Shown here piece by piece: positions 25,369-34,028 of a stretch of DNA of 36,483 bases; position 1 is the stretch's first letter, and every line of letters begins with the position of its first letter. This stretch comes from Smithella sp. M82 (GTDB taxonomy: Bacteria > Desulfobacterota > Syntrophia > Syntrophales > Smithellaceae). Position numbers and translations under genes: made by a program. The stretch spans positions 10,969-47,451 of the forward strand of contig MAEO01000235.1 in assembly GCA_001683985.1 (NCBI GenBank). The letters run 5' to 3'. The notes below the pieces were generated by a model. That model did no database searches. It was not told the DNA's origin and was given only the letters and a program-made list of their open reading frames with translations.

Positions 25369-26223
25369 ATGATAAAAAAAATTGTCATTCCTACCGATGG
25401 CTCCCCCAACAGTCTTACAGCGCTGGAATACGGAATTTATATTGCCCGCAAACTAAAAGCTTCATTAACAGGCCTTTATGTTATTGACGTCAATCTCATT
25501 CAGGGACCTATGCTTACCGACATTTCCGGTTCGGCGGGAATGCCGCCTTATAAAGGTTTTTTCGAAGCAATTGAAAAATCTTTAGATGAAAAAGCCGACT
25601 TTATTTTGAAAGAATTTCGGGAACGCTGCCAGAATAGCGGAATAAAAGCCGAGATAAAAAAAACAATCGGCAGAGTCAGCTCGGTAATCATTGAAGAGGC
25701 GCAAAAAGCCGATTTGATTTTGATGGCAAAAGAAGGAGAGAACTTTCATCTGAAGGAAGGCGGCCTTCTCGGATCGGTTGCCGAAGCCGTGACGCGCAAT
25801 TCAGGCAAACCGGTGCTGATTACTCCCGAAAAATTTGTGGAAATAGAAAGTATGGCTCTTGCCTTCGACGGAAGCGTCTCATCTGTTAAAGCTCTTAATC
25901 TATCTCTCAGTTTGTCACAGCACAACACCTGGCCGCTGACAGTTATCATAATCACAGCGGACTCCGAAAAAGCGGCAATTTTGATTGCTCAGGTCGAGGG
26001 GGCAAATCGAAAAGATCCCGACGAACCACCGATAACCGATTGTGAAACGATAATTCTTACAGGCAAAGAATCCGACGAAATTATCAAGTTTATCCGTGAA
26101 GGCGCAGTAGAATTGATGGTTATGGGAGCGTATGGGCACAACAGACTTCGCGAATTATTGCTGGGCAGTACAACCTCTCAGGTCATCCGCAAAAGCCCGA
26201 TTCCGGTTTTGCTTATTCGATAG
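25369..26223 (+). CDS. Universal stress protein with two UspA domains
   Basis: A 284-aa cytosolic protein of two tandem UspA folds. Domain 1 (about 1-150) begins IKKIVIPTDGSPNSLTALEYG and ends GGLLGSVAEAVTRNSGKPVLI. Domain 2 ends with MGAYGHNRLRELLLGSTTSQVI, which fits the G-2x-G-9x-G(S/T) ATP-binding pattern, while the equivalent site in domain 1 is less standard. Nucleotide binding is thus most likely in the second half. Such proteins aid survival under stress or energy limitation. The ATG has a perfect AAGGAG at a good distance. It lies 27 bp after the MORN gene and may share its transcript. Confidence 0.93.
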   Translation: MIKKIVIPTDGSPNSLTALEYGIYIARKLKASLTGLYVIDVNLIQGPMLTDISGSAGMPPYKGFFEAIEKSLDEKADFILKEFRERCQNSGIKAEIKKTIGRVSSVIIEEAQKADLILMAKEGENFHLKEGGLLGSVAEAVTRNSGKPVLITPEKFVEIESMALAFDGSVSSVKALNLSLSLSQHNTWPLTVIIITADSEKAAILIAQVEGANRKDPDEPPITDCETIILTGKESDEIIKFIREGAVELMVMGAYGHNRLRELLLGSTTSQVIRKSPIPVLLIR

Positions 26224-26293
26224 CATAATTATTATGATATTGAGTGACTAAGTTTTTAGGTATAGTTGGATCAATGTAATTACGGGGATCGTG

Positions 26294-26410
26294 ATGAGTA
26301 AAAATTTAAGTGTATTGCCTGTTTCTATTCTTGTTTACGCTGTCCCGCTCAGCTTACTGGAAGCATTCATCGGATCTTATATTTGTAAAAAGATATCTCC
26401 CAATGAATAA
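26294..26410 (+). CDS. Possible 38-aa small membrane protein
   Basis: An open frame of 38 codons starts with ATG after GGGGATCGTG. It would encode a short peptide with one hydrophobic stretch (VLPVSILVYAVPLSLLEAF) and a basic end (CKKISPNE). It lies between the universal stress gene and the convergent surE gene in a 225-bp gap. Coding is supported only by the plausible start and single transmembrane segment; no homology can be judged here. Confidence 0.35.
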   Translation: MSKNLSVLPVSILVYAVPLSLLEAFIGSYICKKISPNE

Positions 26411-26448
26411 AATACAAAAAGGCGAGTACAAATAATTGCAACAGACAA

Positions 26449-27216
26449 TTATAAATTGCCTTGCTTTACAAAATCTTTAAGCGTTTCTAACAAATCATGT
26501 CTGGTCAGGTCGTAATGAATCGGCGTTATGGTTATATAACCTGCAGCCAGCGCGCCGACATCTGTATCTTTCTGCTTACGGGCGGCTTGAGATTCGCCGG
26601 CAAACCAGTAGTAGATATTTTCCCGTGGATCTGTGCGTTTCTCAAAAGTTTCGACAATGTTGCTTTGGGCTTGCCGGACAACAACGACGCCTTTAATTTT
26701 CTCAGGAGAAATGCACGGAACATTGACATTAATCGCACTTCCTTTTAGTTGTTGAGAATTGCTTAATATCAGTTTAGTCATCTTACGGGCGAATTTAGCG
26801 GCATAGGTAAAATCAGCTTCCTTATGGGTGTCCAGAGAAACAGCCATAGAAGGATAGCCCAGAATAGACCCTTCGGTTGCTGCAGAAACTGTTCCCGAAT
26901 AGAGAATGTTGATACCGGCATTGCCTCCTCTGTTGATTCCGGAGACAACCAGATCAACCGGCTTATCCGATAATTCTGTAATTCCTATTTTTACGCAGTC
27001 AGCCGGTGTACCACAGACAGCGTATCCCAGAAATTTGTCATTTTTAGTAGCGCGTCGCACCATCAGGGGGCGAGCGATTGTTATGGCATGTCCCACTGCG
27101 CTTTGTTCTGTCTCCGGTGCTACAATAAGGCAATCAGCTTCTTTGGAAAGTTCGGCATAAAGAGCACTTAATCCTTTGGCGTAAATTCCATCATCGTTGG
27201 TAAGCAAAAATCGCAT
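26449..27216 (-). CDS. surE: 5'-nucleotidase SurE
   Basis: Metal-dependent nucleoside monophosphatase of stationary-phase survival. The 255-aa length is normal. The active-site LLTNDDG (D8, D9) opens the protein, followed by VAPETEQSAVGHAIT, the GTPADCVKIG block and the metal-binding asparagine in VVSGINRGGNAGINILYSGTVSAATEG. The gene is the last of a minus-strand group with the PLD nuclease and the substrate-binding pseudogene upstream, 24 bp apart. AAAGGATA lies upstream of the ATG. Confidence 0.96.
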   Translation of the reverse strand: MRFLLTNDDGIYAKGLSALYAELSKEADCLIVAPETEQSAVGHAITIARPLMVRRATKNDKFLGYAVCGTPADCVKIGITELSDKPVDLVVSGINRGGNAGINILYSGTVSAATEGSILGYPSMAVSLDTHKEADFTYAAKFARKMTKLILSNSQQLKGSAINVNVPCISPEKIKGVVVVRQAQSNIVETFEKRTDPRENIYYWFAGESQAARKQKDTDVGALAAGYITITPIHYDLTRHDLLETLKDFVKQGNL

Positions 27217-27240
27217 ATATTTTTTATCCTTTATTTAAAC

Positions 27241-28042
27241 TTATTTCACTTGTTCCAATTTTCCATCCCTAATTCTTAATACAAAAGCAGTTTTTTGAGC
27301 AACTCTGTTTGAATCAAAATAAGTTTTTCCAGTTACACCCTTGTAATTTTCCACTTTGTTCAAGGCAGAAACAAATTGTGCGCGTGTTTTAACTTCTGTA
27401 TTATTCAGAACACCTGTGATTATTTGAGCCGTGTCATAAGCCAGCGCCTCAATGTTTTCCGGTATACGGTTATACTTTTTGAAATAAAAGTCAACAAAGT
27501 TGCTTGTTTCCAGATAAGGACTATGGGCAAAAAAACTGTCTACAAAAATCGCTTCTTCCAGATACTGTGCATCATTCTTCAGTCCATTTGGCTGCTTCAC
27601 GGGCTGCATCCATGGCCTCTGCCGTTCCGGTAACGGCTATAATCGCCATGGCATTTTCAGCGATAGCTAAACGTGCGATGGCTGTTTTTGTATCTTCCGG
27701 CAATCCCTGGGAATCTTCAAAAATGACTTTCCATAAAGGATTATTTTTTTCATCAACTATTTCGGTAGCCAGTAAAATTGCATCCTTCGCTTTATTTCCC
27801 CAGTCAGCGTATTGCCCGGATAGCGGAAGCACACATCCTAAAGTATTACGATTGAGTTTGCCGGGTGAAGTTGTCACTACTGATGGCTTAATATCCGATG
27901 GTGTTGCCGGCAAAGATTTTATTTCCGCAGTTGTCGGGATCTGGGCTGGCTTTTCATCAGCAATCGCTGTTTTAAAAAAACAGAAGGCGAAAATAACCGT
28001 CAACAAAATAAATATCTTGCCGAATGGTTGATTAAATTTCAT
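27241..28042 (-). pseudogene. Periplasmic substrate-binding protein remnant (Peripla_BP_6 type)
   Basis: The 5' part (28042-27572) encodes a signal peptide (IFILLTVIFAFCFFKTAIA), a linker and the start of a type-1 binding fold (GCVLPLSGQYADWGNKAKDA, then AIIAVTGTAEAMDAAREAAKW). The frame then ends. The 3' part in another frame (from about 27590 to 27241) encodes only the family's C-terminal end (DAQYLEEAIFVDSFFAHS, IEALAYDTAQIITGVL, YKGVTGKTYFDSNR). Roughly 150 central residues, including most of the second lobe, are missing, and the frames do not match. It is thus an internally deleted, frameshifted gene of the branched-chain-amino-acid-receptor/LpoA-like family. Its ATG overlaps the stop of the PLD gene (ATGA), so it was once translated in an operon with it. 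Confidence 0.82.
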
Positions 28043-28632
28043 TTTGCCTCCCTGATAATTTTTAGAATGTAGTTACGCGTGTCTTCGGCCATATCCGGAC
28101 TATCCAGCAAGATGGAAATTTCATTATTGTATTTTAATGCCGATTGCGTGAAATTATGACTGCCCAGTAAAATAAGGCGCCGGTCGATAACCACGAGCTT
28201 TGTATGTGTCGTTTGTTTTGGAGAATCAAAATAAACATTTATGCCTTTTTCTTCAAGAAGTTTTCCCGTCCGTCTGTTTTGAATGTCGAGTTCATCCGAT
28301 CTTTTGCCTGTATTTTCTAAAACTACAACAACCTTTACGCCTCTTTTTACCGCCCTGGCCAGATGGCCAGCAATACGGTCGGGGTAACTGTTTTTATGTT
28401 CGCCGGCTTTAAAAGAAAAAATGGATATGAATATTTCTTTTTTTGCTTCATCAATACATTTTAAAAGCGTTGGCAAATATTCTTCATTAGTTAAAATTAA
28501 TCCCTGATATCCGGATGAAGAATTTTGAATTGATTTATTTGACGCAGCGGCGGGGGGAATACCAGCTGTTATCAGCAAAAAACCACCTAGAAATAAAGCT
28601 ATTAATATTTTTCCGGAAAGGAGTTTATTCAT
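28039..28632 (-). CDS. Secreted single-domain phospholipase D-family nuclease
   Basis: A 197-aa protein with an N-terminal signal peptide (about 1-30, ILIALFLGGFLLITAG then PPAAA) and one PLD domain. The catalytic HKD motif is THTKLVVIDRR (H143, K145, D150), followed by GSHNFTQSALKYNNE, typical of Nuc-like endonucleases that dimerise to join two HKD motifs. A periplasmic or exported non-specific nuclease or phosphodiesterase is the likely role. It overlaps the binding-protein remnant by 4 bp. The ATG is preceded by AAAGGATAATT. Confidence 0.87.
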   Translation of the reverse strand: MNKLLSGKILIALFLGGFLLITAGIPPAAASNKSIQNSSSGYQGLILTNEEYLPTLLKCIDEAKKEIFISIFSFKAGEHKNSYPDRIAGHLARAVKRGVKVVVVLENTGKRSDELDIQNRRTGKLLEEKGINVYFDSPKQTTHTKLVVIDRRLILLGSHNFTQSALKYNNEISILLDSPDMAEDTRNYILKIIREAK

Positions 28633-28683
28633 AATTATCCTTTATGGGAGTTATTGTATAATATTTCTTGATTCCGGTCGATA

Positions 28684-28718
28684 ATAAAAAAACCCGCAAC
28701 GGCTTTTACCGCTGCGGG
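28684..28718 (-). terminator. Rho-independent terminator of dnaK
   Basis: Read on the minus strand, CCCGCAGCGG / CCGTTGCGGG form a 10-bp stem with one mismatch (28709-28718 with 28693-28702) and a six-base loop, followed by seven T. It lies 27 bp past the dnaK stop. Confidence 0.88.
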
Positions 28719-28744
28719 CTTTGAAAATATTTAATTCTAATATA

Positions 28745-30655
28745 TTATTTTACATCTTCAAAGTCGGCATCAACCACATCGTCATTTTTCTTATCGGATG
28801 CCTGCTGCTCAGCGCCGGCCTGTTGTTGTTGCTGCTGCGCTCCGCTACCGGCTGTTTTTGCATACATGGCCTCGGCCAGTTTATGAGAGACATTCATCAG
28901 TTCATCCTGGGCTTTCTTGATGGCCTCAGTATCATCGCCTTCAATAGCTTTTTTCACTTTGGCGATAATATCTTCAATGCGGCTCTTTTCAGCCGAATCA
29001 ATCTTATCGCCGAATTCTTTGATATTCTTTTCCACGGAATAAACCATGGAATCAGCCTGATTCCGGGCTTCGATAAGTTCCTTGCGGCGTTTATCTTCTT
29101 CCGCATGCATTTCTGCATCTTTAACCAGTTTTTCAATCTCCGCCTCACTGAGTCCGCTGGATGCCGTTATCTTGATGCTCTGTTCCTTGCCGGTACCGAG
29201 ATCTTTGGCGTTGACATGTACGATGCCGTTGGCATCAATATCAAAAGTAACTTCTATCTGCGGCACGCCACGCGGCGCCGGTGGAATTCCTACCAGTTCA
29301 AAACGTCCTAGAGTTCTGTTATCCGCGGCCATCTGACGTTCACCTTGCAGAACATGAATACTCACGGCCGGCTGGTTATCCGCTGCAGTGGAGAATATCT
29401 GACTTTTCTTGCAGGGAATTGTCGTGTTCTTTTCAATCAGTCTGGTCATTACGCCGCCGAGAGTTTCGATACCCAGTGAAAGCGGGGTTACATCAAGAAG
29501 CAGAACATCTTTTACATCACCCGTCAAAACACCGCCCTGAATGGCTGCTCCAATTGCTACAACCTCATCAGGATTGACGCCCTTATGCGGTTCCTTGTTA
29601 AAAATTTCTTTTACTTTCTGCTGAACACGCGGCATACGAGTCATGCCGCCGACAAGAATTACCTCATCAATATCTTTGGGTGACATTCCCGCATCTTTGA
29701 GTGCAGTCTGGCAGGGACCGACCACTTTGTTGATTAACTCTTCCACAAGAGATTCCAGTTTTGCTCTGGAGAGTTTGATATTCATATGTTTGGGGCCGGA
29801 AGCGTCCGCTGTAATAAAAGGCAGATTAATGTCGGTTTCCATTGTTGTGGAAAGTTCCATTTTCGCTTTTTCTGCCGCTTCTTTCAAACGCTGCAGAGCC
29901 ATTTTGTCGTTCCTCAAATCAATACCCTGATCTTTTTTAAATTCAGTGACCAGATAATCCATGACGCGTTGATCAAAATCTTCACCACCCAAATGAGTAT
30001 CGCCATTGGTCGATTTGACTTCAAACACACCATCGCCCAGTTCCAGAATCGAAATATCGAATGTGCCGCCGCCCAAATCGAACACGGCTATTTTTTCATC
30101 TTTCTTTTTATCCAAACCATAGGCCAGCGCTGCGGCTGTCGGTTCATTGATGATGCGCATGACATTCAGTCCGGCAATTTTGCCGGCATCTTTAGTGGCC
30201 TGACGCTGCGAATCGTTAAAATAAGCCGGAACGGTGATAACGGCATCTTTTATTTTTTCTCCCAGATAATCCTCGGCGGTTTGTTTCATTTTGGTTAAAA
30301 TCATCGCCGATATTTCCGCCGGCGAATAATTCCTGCCTCTGACAGTAACCTGCGCGTCGCCATTGGGAGCTTCCGTTATTTTATAAGGGATTATCTTGAT
30401 ATCGTACTGTACTTCTTTAGATGTATATTTGCGGCCGATAAGCCTCTTTACGGCATAAACGGTATTTTCAGAATTAGTAATGGCTTGTCTTTTAGCTACC
30501 TGACCCACCAAACGTTCACCGTTGTCTGCTATGGCAACTATGGATGGAGTAGTGCGATTACCTTCCTGATTGGCTATAACAACGGGCTCTCCGCCTTCCA
30601 TTACGGCTACACACGAATTTGTAGTCCCTAAATCAATTCCAATAATTTTTCCCAT
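28745..30655 (-). CDS. dnaK: Chaperone DnaK (Hsp70)
   Basis: ATP-driven chaperone that binds exposed hydrophobic peptides with GrpE and DnaJ. The 636-aa length is standard. The nucleotide-binding domain has [17 protein letters not shown] at the start, [35 protein letters not shown] and the [14 protein letters not shown] block. The substrate-binding domain includes [17 protein letters not shown], and the C-terminus is a glutamine-rich linker plus [12 protein letters not shown], a common proteobacterial ending. It starts 12 bp downstream of grpE with a strong GGAGGAAG site. No dnaJ follows; a terminator ends the unit. Confidence 0.98.
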   Translation of the reverse strand: MGKIIGIDLGTTNSCVAVMEGGEPVVIANQEGNRTTPSIVAIADNGERLVGQVAKRQAITNSENTVYAVKRLIGRKYTSKEVQYDIKIIPYKITEAPNGDAQVTVRGRNYSPAEISAMILTKMKQTAEDYLGEKIKDAVITVPAYFNDSQRQATKDAGKIAGLNVMRIINEPTAAALAYGLDKKKDEKIAVFDLGGGTFDISILELGDGVFEVKSTNGDTHLGGEDFDQRVMDYLVTEFKKDQGIDLRNDKMALQRLKEAAEKAKMELSTTMETDINLPFITADASGPKHMNIKLSRAKLESLVEELINKVVGPCQTALKDAGMSPKDIDEVILVGGMTRMPRVQQKVKEIFNKEPHKGVNPDEVVAIGAAIQGGVLTGDVKDVLLLDVTPLSLGIETLGGVMTRLIEKNTTIPCKKSQIFSTAADNQPAVSIHVLQGERQMAADNRTLGRFELVGIPPAPRGVPQIEVTFDIDANGIVHVNAKDLGTGKEQSIKITASSGLSEAEIEKLVKDAEMHAEEDKRRKELIEARNQADSMVYSVEKNIKEFGDKIDSAEKSRIEDIIAKVKKAIEGDDTEAIKKAQDELMNVSHKLAEAMYAKTAGSGAQQQQQQAGAEQQASDKKNDDVVDADFEDVK

Positions 30656-30667
30656 GTTTCTTCCTCC

Positions 30668-31417
30668 TTATTCTTCCATATCCTCATTTTTTTCACATAC
30701 ATCATTATTTTCTTTTTTTGTTTTCTTGCAGACACAGACTCTTGATGGTCTTATGAGCCTTCCGTTTAATAAATAACCCTTCTCTATTTCATTGACTATT
30801 TTGTTATCTTCATGCCGGTCACTTTCCACCTGCATTAAAGCTTCATGGAAATTCGGATCGAAATCTGCGCCGGCAGTTTCAATTCGTTCTACCCCGTGTT
30901 TTTTCAGACAACAGAGAAGCTGATCCTGAATAAGAGCTATTCCGTCCTTAAATGACTGAATGTCGCCTGTGTCGTGTTCCAGAGCCCTGTCCAGAGAATC
31001 CATGAAAGGCAGAATATCTTTTACGATATCTTCTTTCCCGTACTTAATGATATCCGTCTTTTCTTTAATTACCCGCTTTTTATAATTATCCAGCTCTGCA
31101 ACTGCGCGAAGATATTTGTCGTAATTGGCTGCAGCTTCTTTTTCCTTTTCTTCGAGCTTCTTCTTCAGGTCTTCAATTTCTTTGTTATGATCTTCCGCAA
31201 CAAACTTTTCGTCTTGATGTTCAGCGGACTGAGCGTTAATATGCTCAGGATGTTCCTTTTTATTTTTCACCCGTGCCTCGGAATAAAATTCCTTTTCTTC
31301 GAGCTTCTTCTTCAGGTCTTCAATTTCTTTGTTATGATCTTCCGCAACAAACTTTTCGTCTTGATGTTCAGCGGACTGAGCGTTAATATGCTCAGGATGT
31401 TCCTTTTTATTTTTCAC
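30668..31417 (-). CDS. grpE: Nucleotide exchange factor GrpE with duplicated N-terminus
   Basis: Releases ADP from DnaK. The core is normal: a long coiled coil (AELDNYKKRVIKEKTDIIKYG), DILPFMDSLDRALEH, and the beta domain GVERIETAGADFDPNFHEAL ending LLNGRLIRPSRVCVCK. At 249 aa it is about 50 longer than usual because the first 49 residues (VKNKKEHPEHINA to the KLEEKE segment) are repeated exactly, from a 147-bp tandem duplication. The start is a GTG, preceded by CCGAGG. The duplicated unit contains the same GAGG and GTG (at 31270), so translation from the second start would give an ordinary 200-aa GrpE. An in-frame stop lies just before the first copy. It is 24 bp downstream of gmhA, in an operon with dnaK. 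Confidence 0.95.
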   Translation of the reverse strand: MKNKKEHPEHINAQSAEHQDEKFVAEDHNKEIEDLKKKLEEKEFYSEARVKNKKEHPEHINAQSAEHQDEKFVAEDHNKEIEDLKKKLEEKEKEAAANYDKYLRAVAELDNYKKRVIKEKTDIIKYGKEDIVKDILPFMDSLDRALEHDTGDIQSFKDGIALIQDQLLCCLKKHGVERIETAGADFDPNFHEALMQVESDRHEDNKIVNEIEKGYLLNGRLIRPSRVCVCKKTKKENNDVCEKNEDMEE

Positions 31418-31435
31418 CCGTGCCTCGGAATAAAA
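31142..31435. repeat. Exact 147-bp tandem duplication covering the grpE 5' end
   Basis: Unit A (31142-31288) and unit B (31289-31435) appear identical. Each contains the grpE ribosome site, the GTG start and the first codons; the period is a multiple of three, so the frame is kept. Identity without visible decay suggests a recent event, or an assembly error. Confidence 0.92.
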
Positions 31436-31441
31436 TTTATA

Positions 31442-32026
31442 TTATTTGAAATCCGGTTTTTGAAATAATTTTATATCTACCATTTCACAAATAGCATGAC
31501 CGGCCGTAATATGTGTTTCCTGTATTCGCGCTGTATTGGAAGAAGACACATGAAGGGGAAAATCGACTATCTTTGCAATTTCTCCCCCATCTTTTCCGGT
31601 GAAAGCAATTGTTATCAGCCCCAATTTTTTTGCCATTTCCAATCCTTTTAAAACATTGGCGGAATTCCCACTGGTGCTGATGCCCCAGGCAATGTCTCCA
31701 GGTTGTCCGACAGCTCTAATCTGCTTACTGAATATCTCAGAAAAATCATAATCGTTACCGATACTCGTAATAACCGATGTATCTGTAGTTAAAGCTATCG
31801 CCGGAAGCGGCGGCCGTTCGATAAGAAAACGATTAACAAATTCCGCGGCAAGGTGTTGAGCATCGGCAGCCGAACCGCCATTGCCGAATATCAAAATTTT
31901 ATTACCTGCCTTTAACGCATTTATAATTGCGTCTATAACATTAACCAGTTTATTCAGATTTTCGTTAATAAAAGTATCTTTAACACGACTGCTTTCCTTA
32001 AAGGTTTTTATTATGTGATCTTCCAT
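31442..32026 (-). CDS. gmhA: Phosphoheptose isomerase (SIS domain)
   Basis: Converts sedoheptulose 7-phosphate to D-glycero-D-manno-heptose 7-phosphate for the LPS inner core. The 194-aa SIS-domain protein has FGNGGSAADAQHLAAEFVNRF, GISTSGNSANVLKGLEMAK and SSNTARIQETHITAGHAICE, all typical of GmhA rather than DiaA. It implies an outer membrane with heptose-containing LPS. It is the first gene of the minus-strand unit gmhA-grpE-dnaK, an unusual place, since hrcA or another heat-shock gene more often precedes grpE. The ATG is preceded by AAAAGGTAAGT. Confidence 0.93.
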   Translation of the reverse strand: MEDHIIKTFKESSRVKDTFINENLNKLVNVIDAIINALKAGNKILIFGNGGSAADAQHLAAEFVNRFLIERPPLPAIALTTDTSVITSIGNDYDFSEIFSKQIRAVGQPGDIAWGISTSGNSANVLKGLEMAKKLGLITIAFTGKDGGEIAKIVDFPLHVSSSNTARIQETHITAGHAICEMVDIKLFQKPDFK

Positions 32027-32171
32027 ACTTACCTTTTGGGAACCAATTTTATTATGTCCGTTTAAGCGACCATAATATAGTTATTGGTATACTGGGTGTC
32101 AAGGGTGCTATTTCAAAAACCCTTATCTTTATTAAATAGATATTAAAATCAGTCTTATATTTGTAATTTTT

Positions 32172-32221
32172 GCCTCTCTATTTTAAGAGAGGCTTGACAA
32201 AATAAATTTCATAAATATATT
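32172..32221 (+). promoter_or_regulatory. Promoter of the hsp20 cluster with adjacent inverted repeat
   Basis: TTGACA (32194-32199), a 16-bp spacer and TATATT (32216-32221) form a good housekeeping-type promoter about 75 bp before the first hsp20 start. A perfect 8-bp inverted repeat GCCTCTCT-ATTTTA-AGAGAGGC (32172-32193) ends exactly at the -35 box and could be an operator. It is not a CIRCE element. The region also lies upstream of gmhA on the other strand. Confidence 0.5.
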
Positions 32222-32296
32222 TAGACTCAAATAAGCAAAATACTCAGTAATAGCAATTGCTTATAAAATAACAATTATAAAAAAGGAGGTAATTAT

Positions 32297-32737
32297 ATGT
32301 TTGGTCCTGGTATTTGGAGAATGAAAAGTTTCGCTGATAGTGTCCCGGAAATAATGGATTTACAGAGAGAGATTAACAGGTTGTTTTCCAATGTCGGACA
32401 AAGTACAGCATTGGATTACCCCGCAATCAATGTATGGGAAAAAGATGACAGTTTTGTTGTTACAACGGAATTGCCCGGAATGGAACCGGAAAATATTAAT
32501 ATTTCGGTAACAGGTGCTACGTTGACAATTTCCGGTGTTGCGAAAGCCGATCCTCTTAAAGAAGGCGAAACATATTTGCGTCAGGAAAGAGCAGTGGGAA
32601 ATTTCCAGAGAAATTTCCAGTTGCCTTTCCAGGTAGATTCTAAAAAAGTGGAAGCGAAGTATGAAAAAGGCGTTTTAAATATTACTTTGCCCAGACTACA
32701 AGAAGATCTGCCAAAGAAAATTGAAATTAATTCCTAA
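32297..32737 (+). CDS. Small heat shock protein Hsp20 (first of three)
   Basis: An ATP-independent holdase of 146 aa. The alpha-crystallin domain runs from about 42 (PAINVWEKDDSFVVTTELPGM) to KGVLNITLPR, with an N-terminal arm containing REINRLFSN and a C-terminal IEI-type motif. The gene is preceded by AAAAAGGAGGT, an almost perfect ribosome site, indicating high expression. A good promoter lies about 75 bp upstream. The three hsp20 genes here are clearly different from one another, so they likely form mixed or specialised oligomers. They are divergent from gmhA-grpE-dnaK. Confidence 0.95.
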   Translation: MFGPGIWRMKSFADSVPEIMDLQREINRLFSNVGQSTALDYPAINVWEKDDSFVVTTELPGMEPENINISVTGATLTISGVAKADPLKEGETYLRQERAVGNFQRNFQLPFQVDSKKVEAKYEKGVLNITLPRLQEDLPKKIEINS

Positions 32738-32757
32738 GAAAGGAGGTCGATGATTAT

Positions 32758-33150
32758 ATGTCCGATAAAGACCTGCAAAAATCTGAAAATACAGCGGTTA
32801 GTGAAAAGATTCGCAATGTAAAAACTTTTATACCACGTGTGGATATTTATGAAACCAGAGAAGCTCTCTTTTTGATTGCCGATATGCCGGGAGTTGACGA
32901 GAAAACTGTTGATGTAGAATTGGAGAAAAATATTCTGACAATTGCCGGACGTGTAGAAAATGGAAGAGTAAAGGAACATGCCCTGGTATTTTCCGAATAC
33001 GAAGTCGGCGATTATGAGAGAACGTTTACTTTATCCGATGAAATAGATCGGGAAAAGATTAAAGCATCGGTCAAACAGGGAGTTTTACGTCTGGAACTTC
33101 CCAAAGATGAAAAAGTAAAACCAAAGAAAATTGTGATTAATGCGGCATAA
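32758..33150 (+). CDS. Small heat shock protein Hsp20 (second of three)
   Basis: A 130-aa alpha-crystallin-domain protein, the shortest of the trio. The domain spans PRVDIYETREALFLIADMPGV to QGVLRLELPKDE, ending KKIVINAA, which supplies the oligomerisation IxI motif. The N-terminal arm is short and charged (SDKDLQKSENTAVSEK), which suggests smaller oligomers than its neighbours. It follows the first hsp20 by 20 bp, with AAAGGAGGTCGATG before the ATG, and is probably on the same transcript. Confidence 0.94.
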   Translation: MSDKDLQKSENTAVSEKIRNVKTFIPRVDIYETREALFLIADMPGVDEKTVDVELEKNILTIAGRVENGRVKEHALVFSEYEVGDYERTFTLSDEIDREKIKASVKQGVLRLELPKDEKVKPKKIVINAA

Positions 33151-33204
33151 ATAGAATCAATGGCCAAGGGTCAAGGCCTAAAGTTTAAAGAGAGGAGGTT
33201 AATT

Positions 33205-33696
33205 ATGAAAGTGAGAAGTTTATTACCGGATGTAGTCCGGAAAAAAACGACAGACATTGATCATCCCTTTTATTCTTTGCAGAGGGAGATGAATAATTTA
33301 TTTGATAATTTCTTCCGGGGATTTAGCGTTGCACCGCGTGGGTTTGCAACTGGCATAGCGGAATTTACACCATCCGTTGATGTCAAAGAAAATGATAAGG
33401 AATTCATTATCAAAGCGGAATTGCCCGGAGTGGAAGAGAAAGATATCGATGTTACAGTTACAAACGATTCCGTGACTATAAAAGGTGAAAAGAAAGAAGA
33501 GAAGGAAGATAAAGATAAAAATTATTATTATATGGAAAGATCTTATGGCTCCTTCAGTAGAGTGATTCCGCTGCAGACGGAAATAGAATCAGGAAAGGCT
33601 CAGGCGAGTTTTAAGAACGGCGTTCTGGATATCAAGATTCCCAAAAACCAGAAGGCCAAAGAGAAAGAAGTAAAGGTTCCTATAAAGACATCTTAA
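33205..33696 (+). CDS. Small heat shock protein Hsp20 (third of three)
   Basis: A 163-aa Hsp20 with an N-terminal arm (YSLQREMNNLFDNFFRGFS), the domain from TPSVDVKENDKEFIIKAELPGV to NGVLDIKIPKNQ, and a basic tail. A highly charged loop (GEKKEEKEDKDKNYYYMER) lies in the middle. The frame is open from an ATG at 33160, but the sequence GAGAGGAGGT precedes the ATG at 33205, which is the better start. It is 54 bp after the second hsp20 gene and is followed by a terminator, so it closes the operon. Confidence 0.95.
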   Translation: MKVRSLLPDVVRKKTTDIDHPFYSLQREMNNLFDNFFRGFSVAPRGFATGIAEFTPSVDVKENDKEFIIKAELPGVEEKDIDVTVTNDSVTIKGEKKEEKEDKDKNYYYMERSYGSFSRVIPLQTEIESGKAQASFKNGVLDIKIPKNQKAKEKEVKVPIKTS

Positions 33697-33700
33697 ATTT

Positions 33701-33735
33701 AAAGCCCGCTTCTCTATTTCAGAGAAGCGGGCTTT
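33701..33735 (+). terminator. Terminator hairpin after the hsp20 operon
   Basis: A perfect 15-bp stem AAAGCCCGCTTCTCT / AGAGAAGCGGGCTTT (33701-33715 and 33721-33735) with a five-base loop, ending in CTTTCT. The T-run is short and interrupted, but the stem is strong. Because the arms end in A and T runs, it could work in either direction. Confidence 0.85.
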
Positions 33736-34028
33736 CTAATGCAAATTTGATCAAAAGGGGCTTAAGAAGGGGGGAAATATTGATGGCATACGTATTGATT
33801 TTAAATGGTCGCAATTACTGAACGAAACGCGAACCCTTTTTGAGCAAGAATCTCTGCGCTGACGGGCAGAGACCCGCCCCACCCCTGCCGTGCTTTCGAC
33901 GCGGAAAGCGGACGGGCAAAAATTCCTTTCTCCAGACACCCTTTTCTTTTTGCCCGCCCGCTTTGCCCGCTTCACGGGCGAACCGATGATTTTTATGCCA
34001 GCAAAGCCCGTGTTACTATAATTTCAAA
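33736..34028. other. Non-coding GC-rich region, possible junction
   Basis: About 290 bp without a believable gene. From 33860 on it is rich in GGGC/GCCC words (for example GACGGGCAGAGACCCGCCCC and CCCGCCCGCTTTGCCCGC), unlike the AT-rich gaps elsewhere in the window. A 74-codon minus-strand frame here has unlikely composition. The change begins right after the hsp20 terminator. Confidence 0.5.

Noticed and set aside
31142..31435. Possible CRISPR or satellite array
   Set aside because: There are just two units, both coding and directly adjacent with no spacers; it is a gene-internal duplication.
33751..33975. 74-codon minus-strand frame after the hsp20 terminator
   Set aside because: Very basic, low-complexity translation across a repeat-like GC-rich stretch; no start signal or homology pattern.
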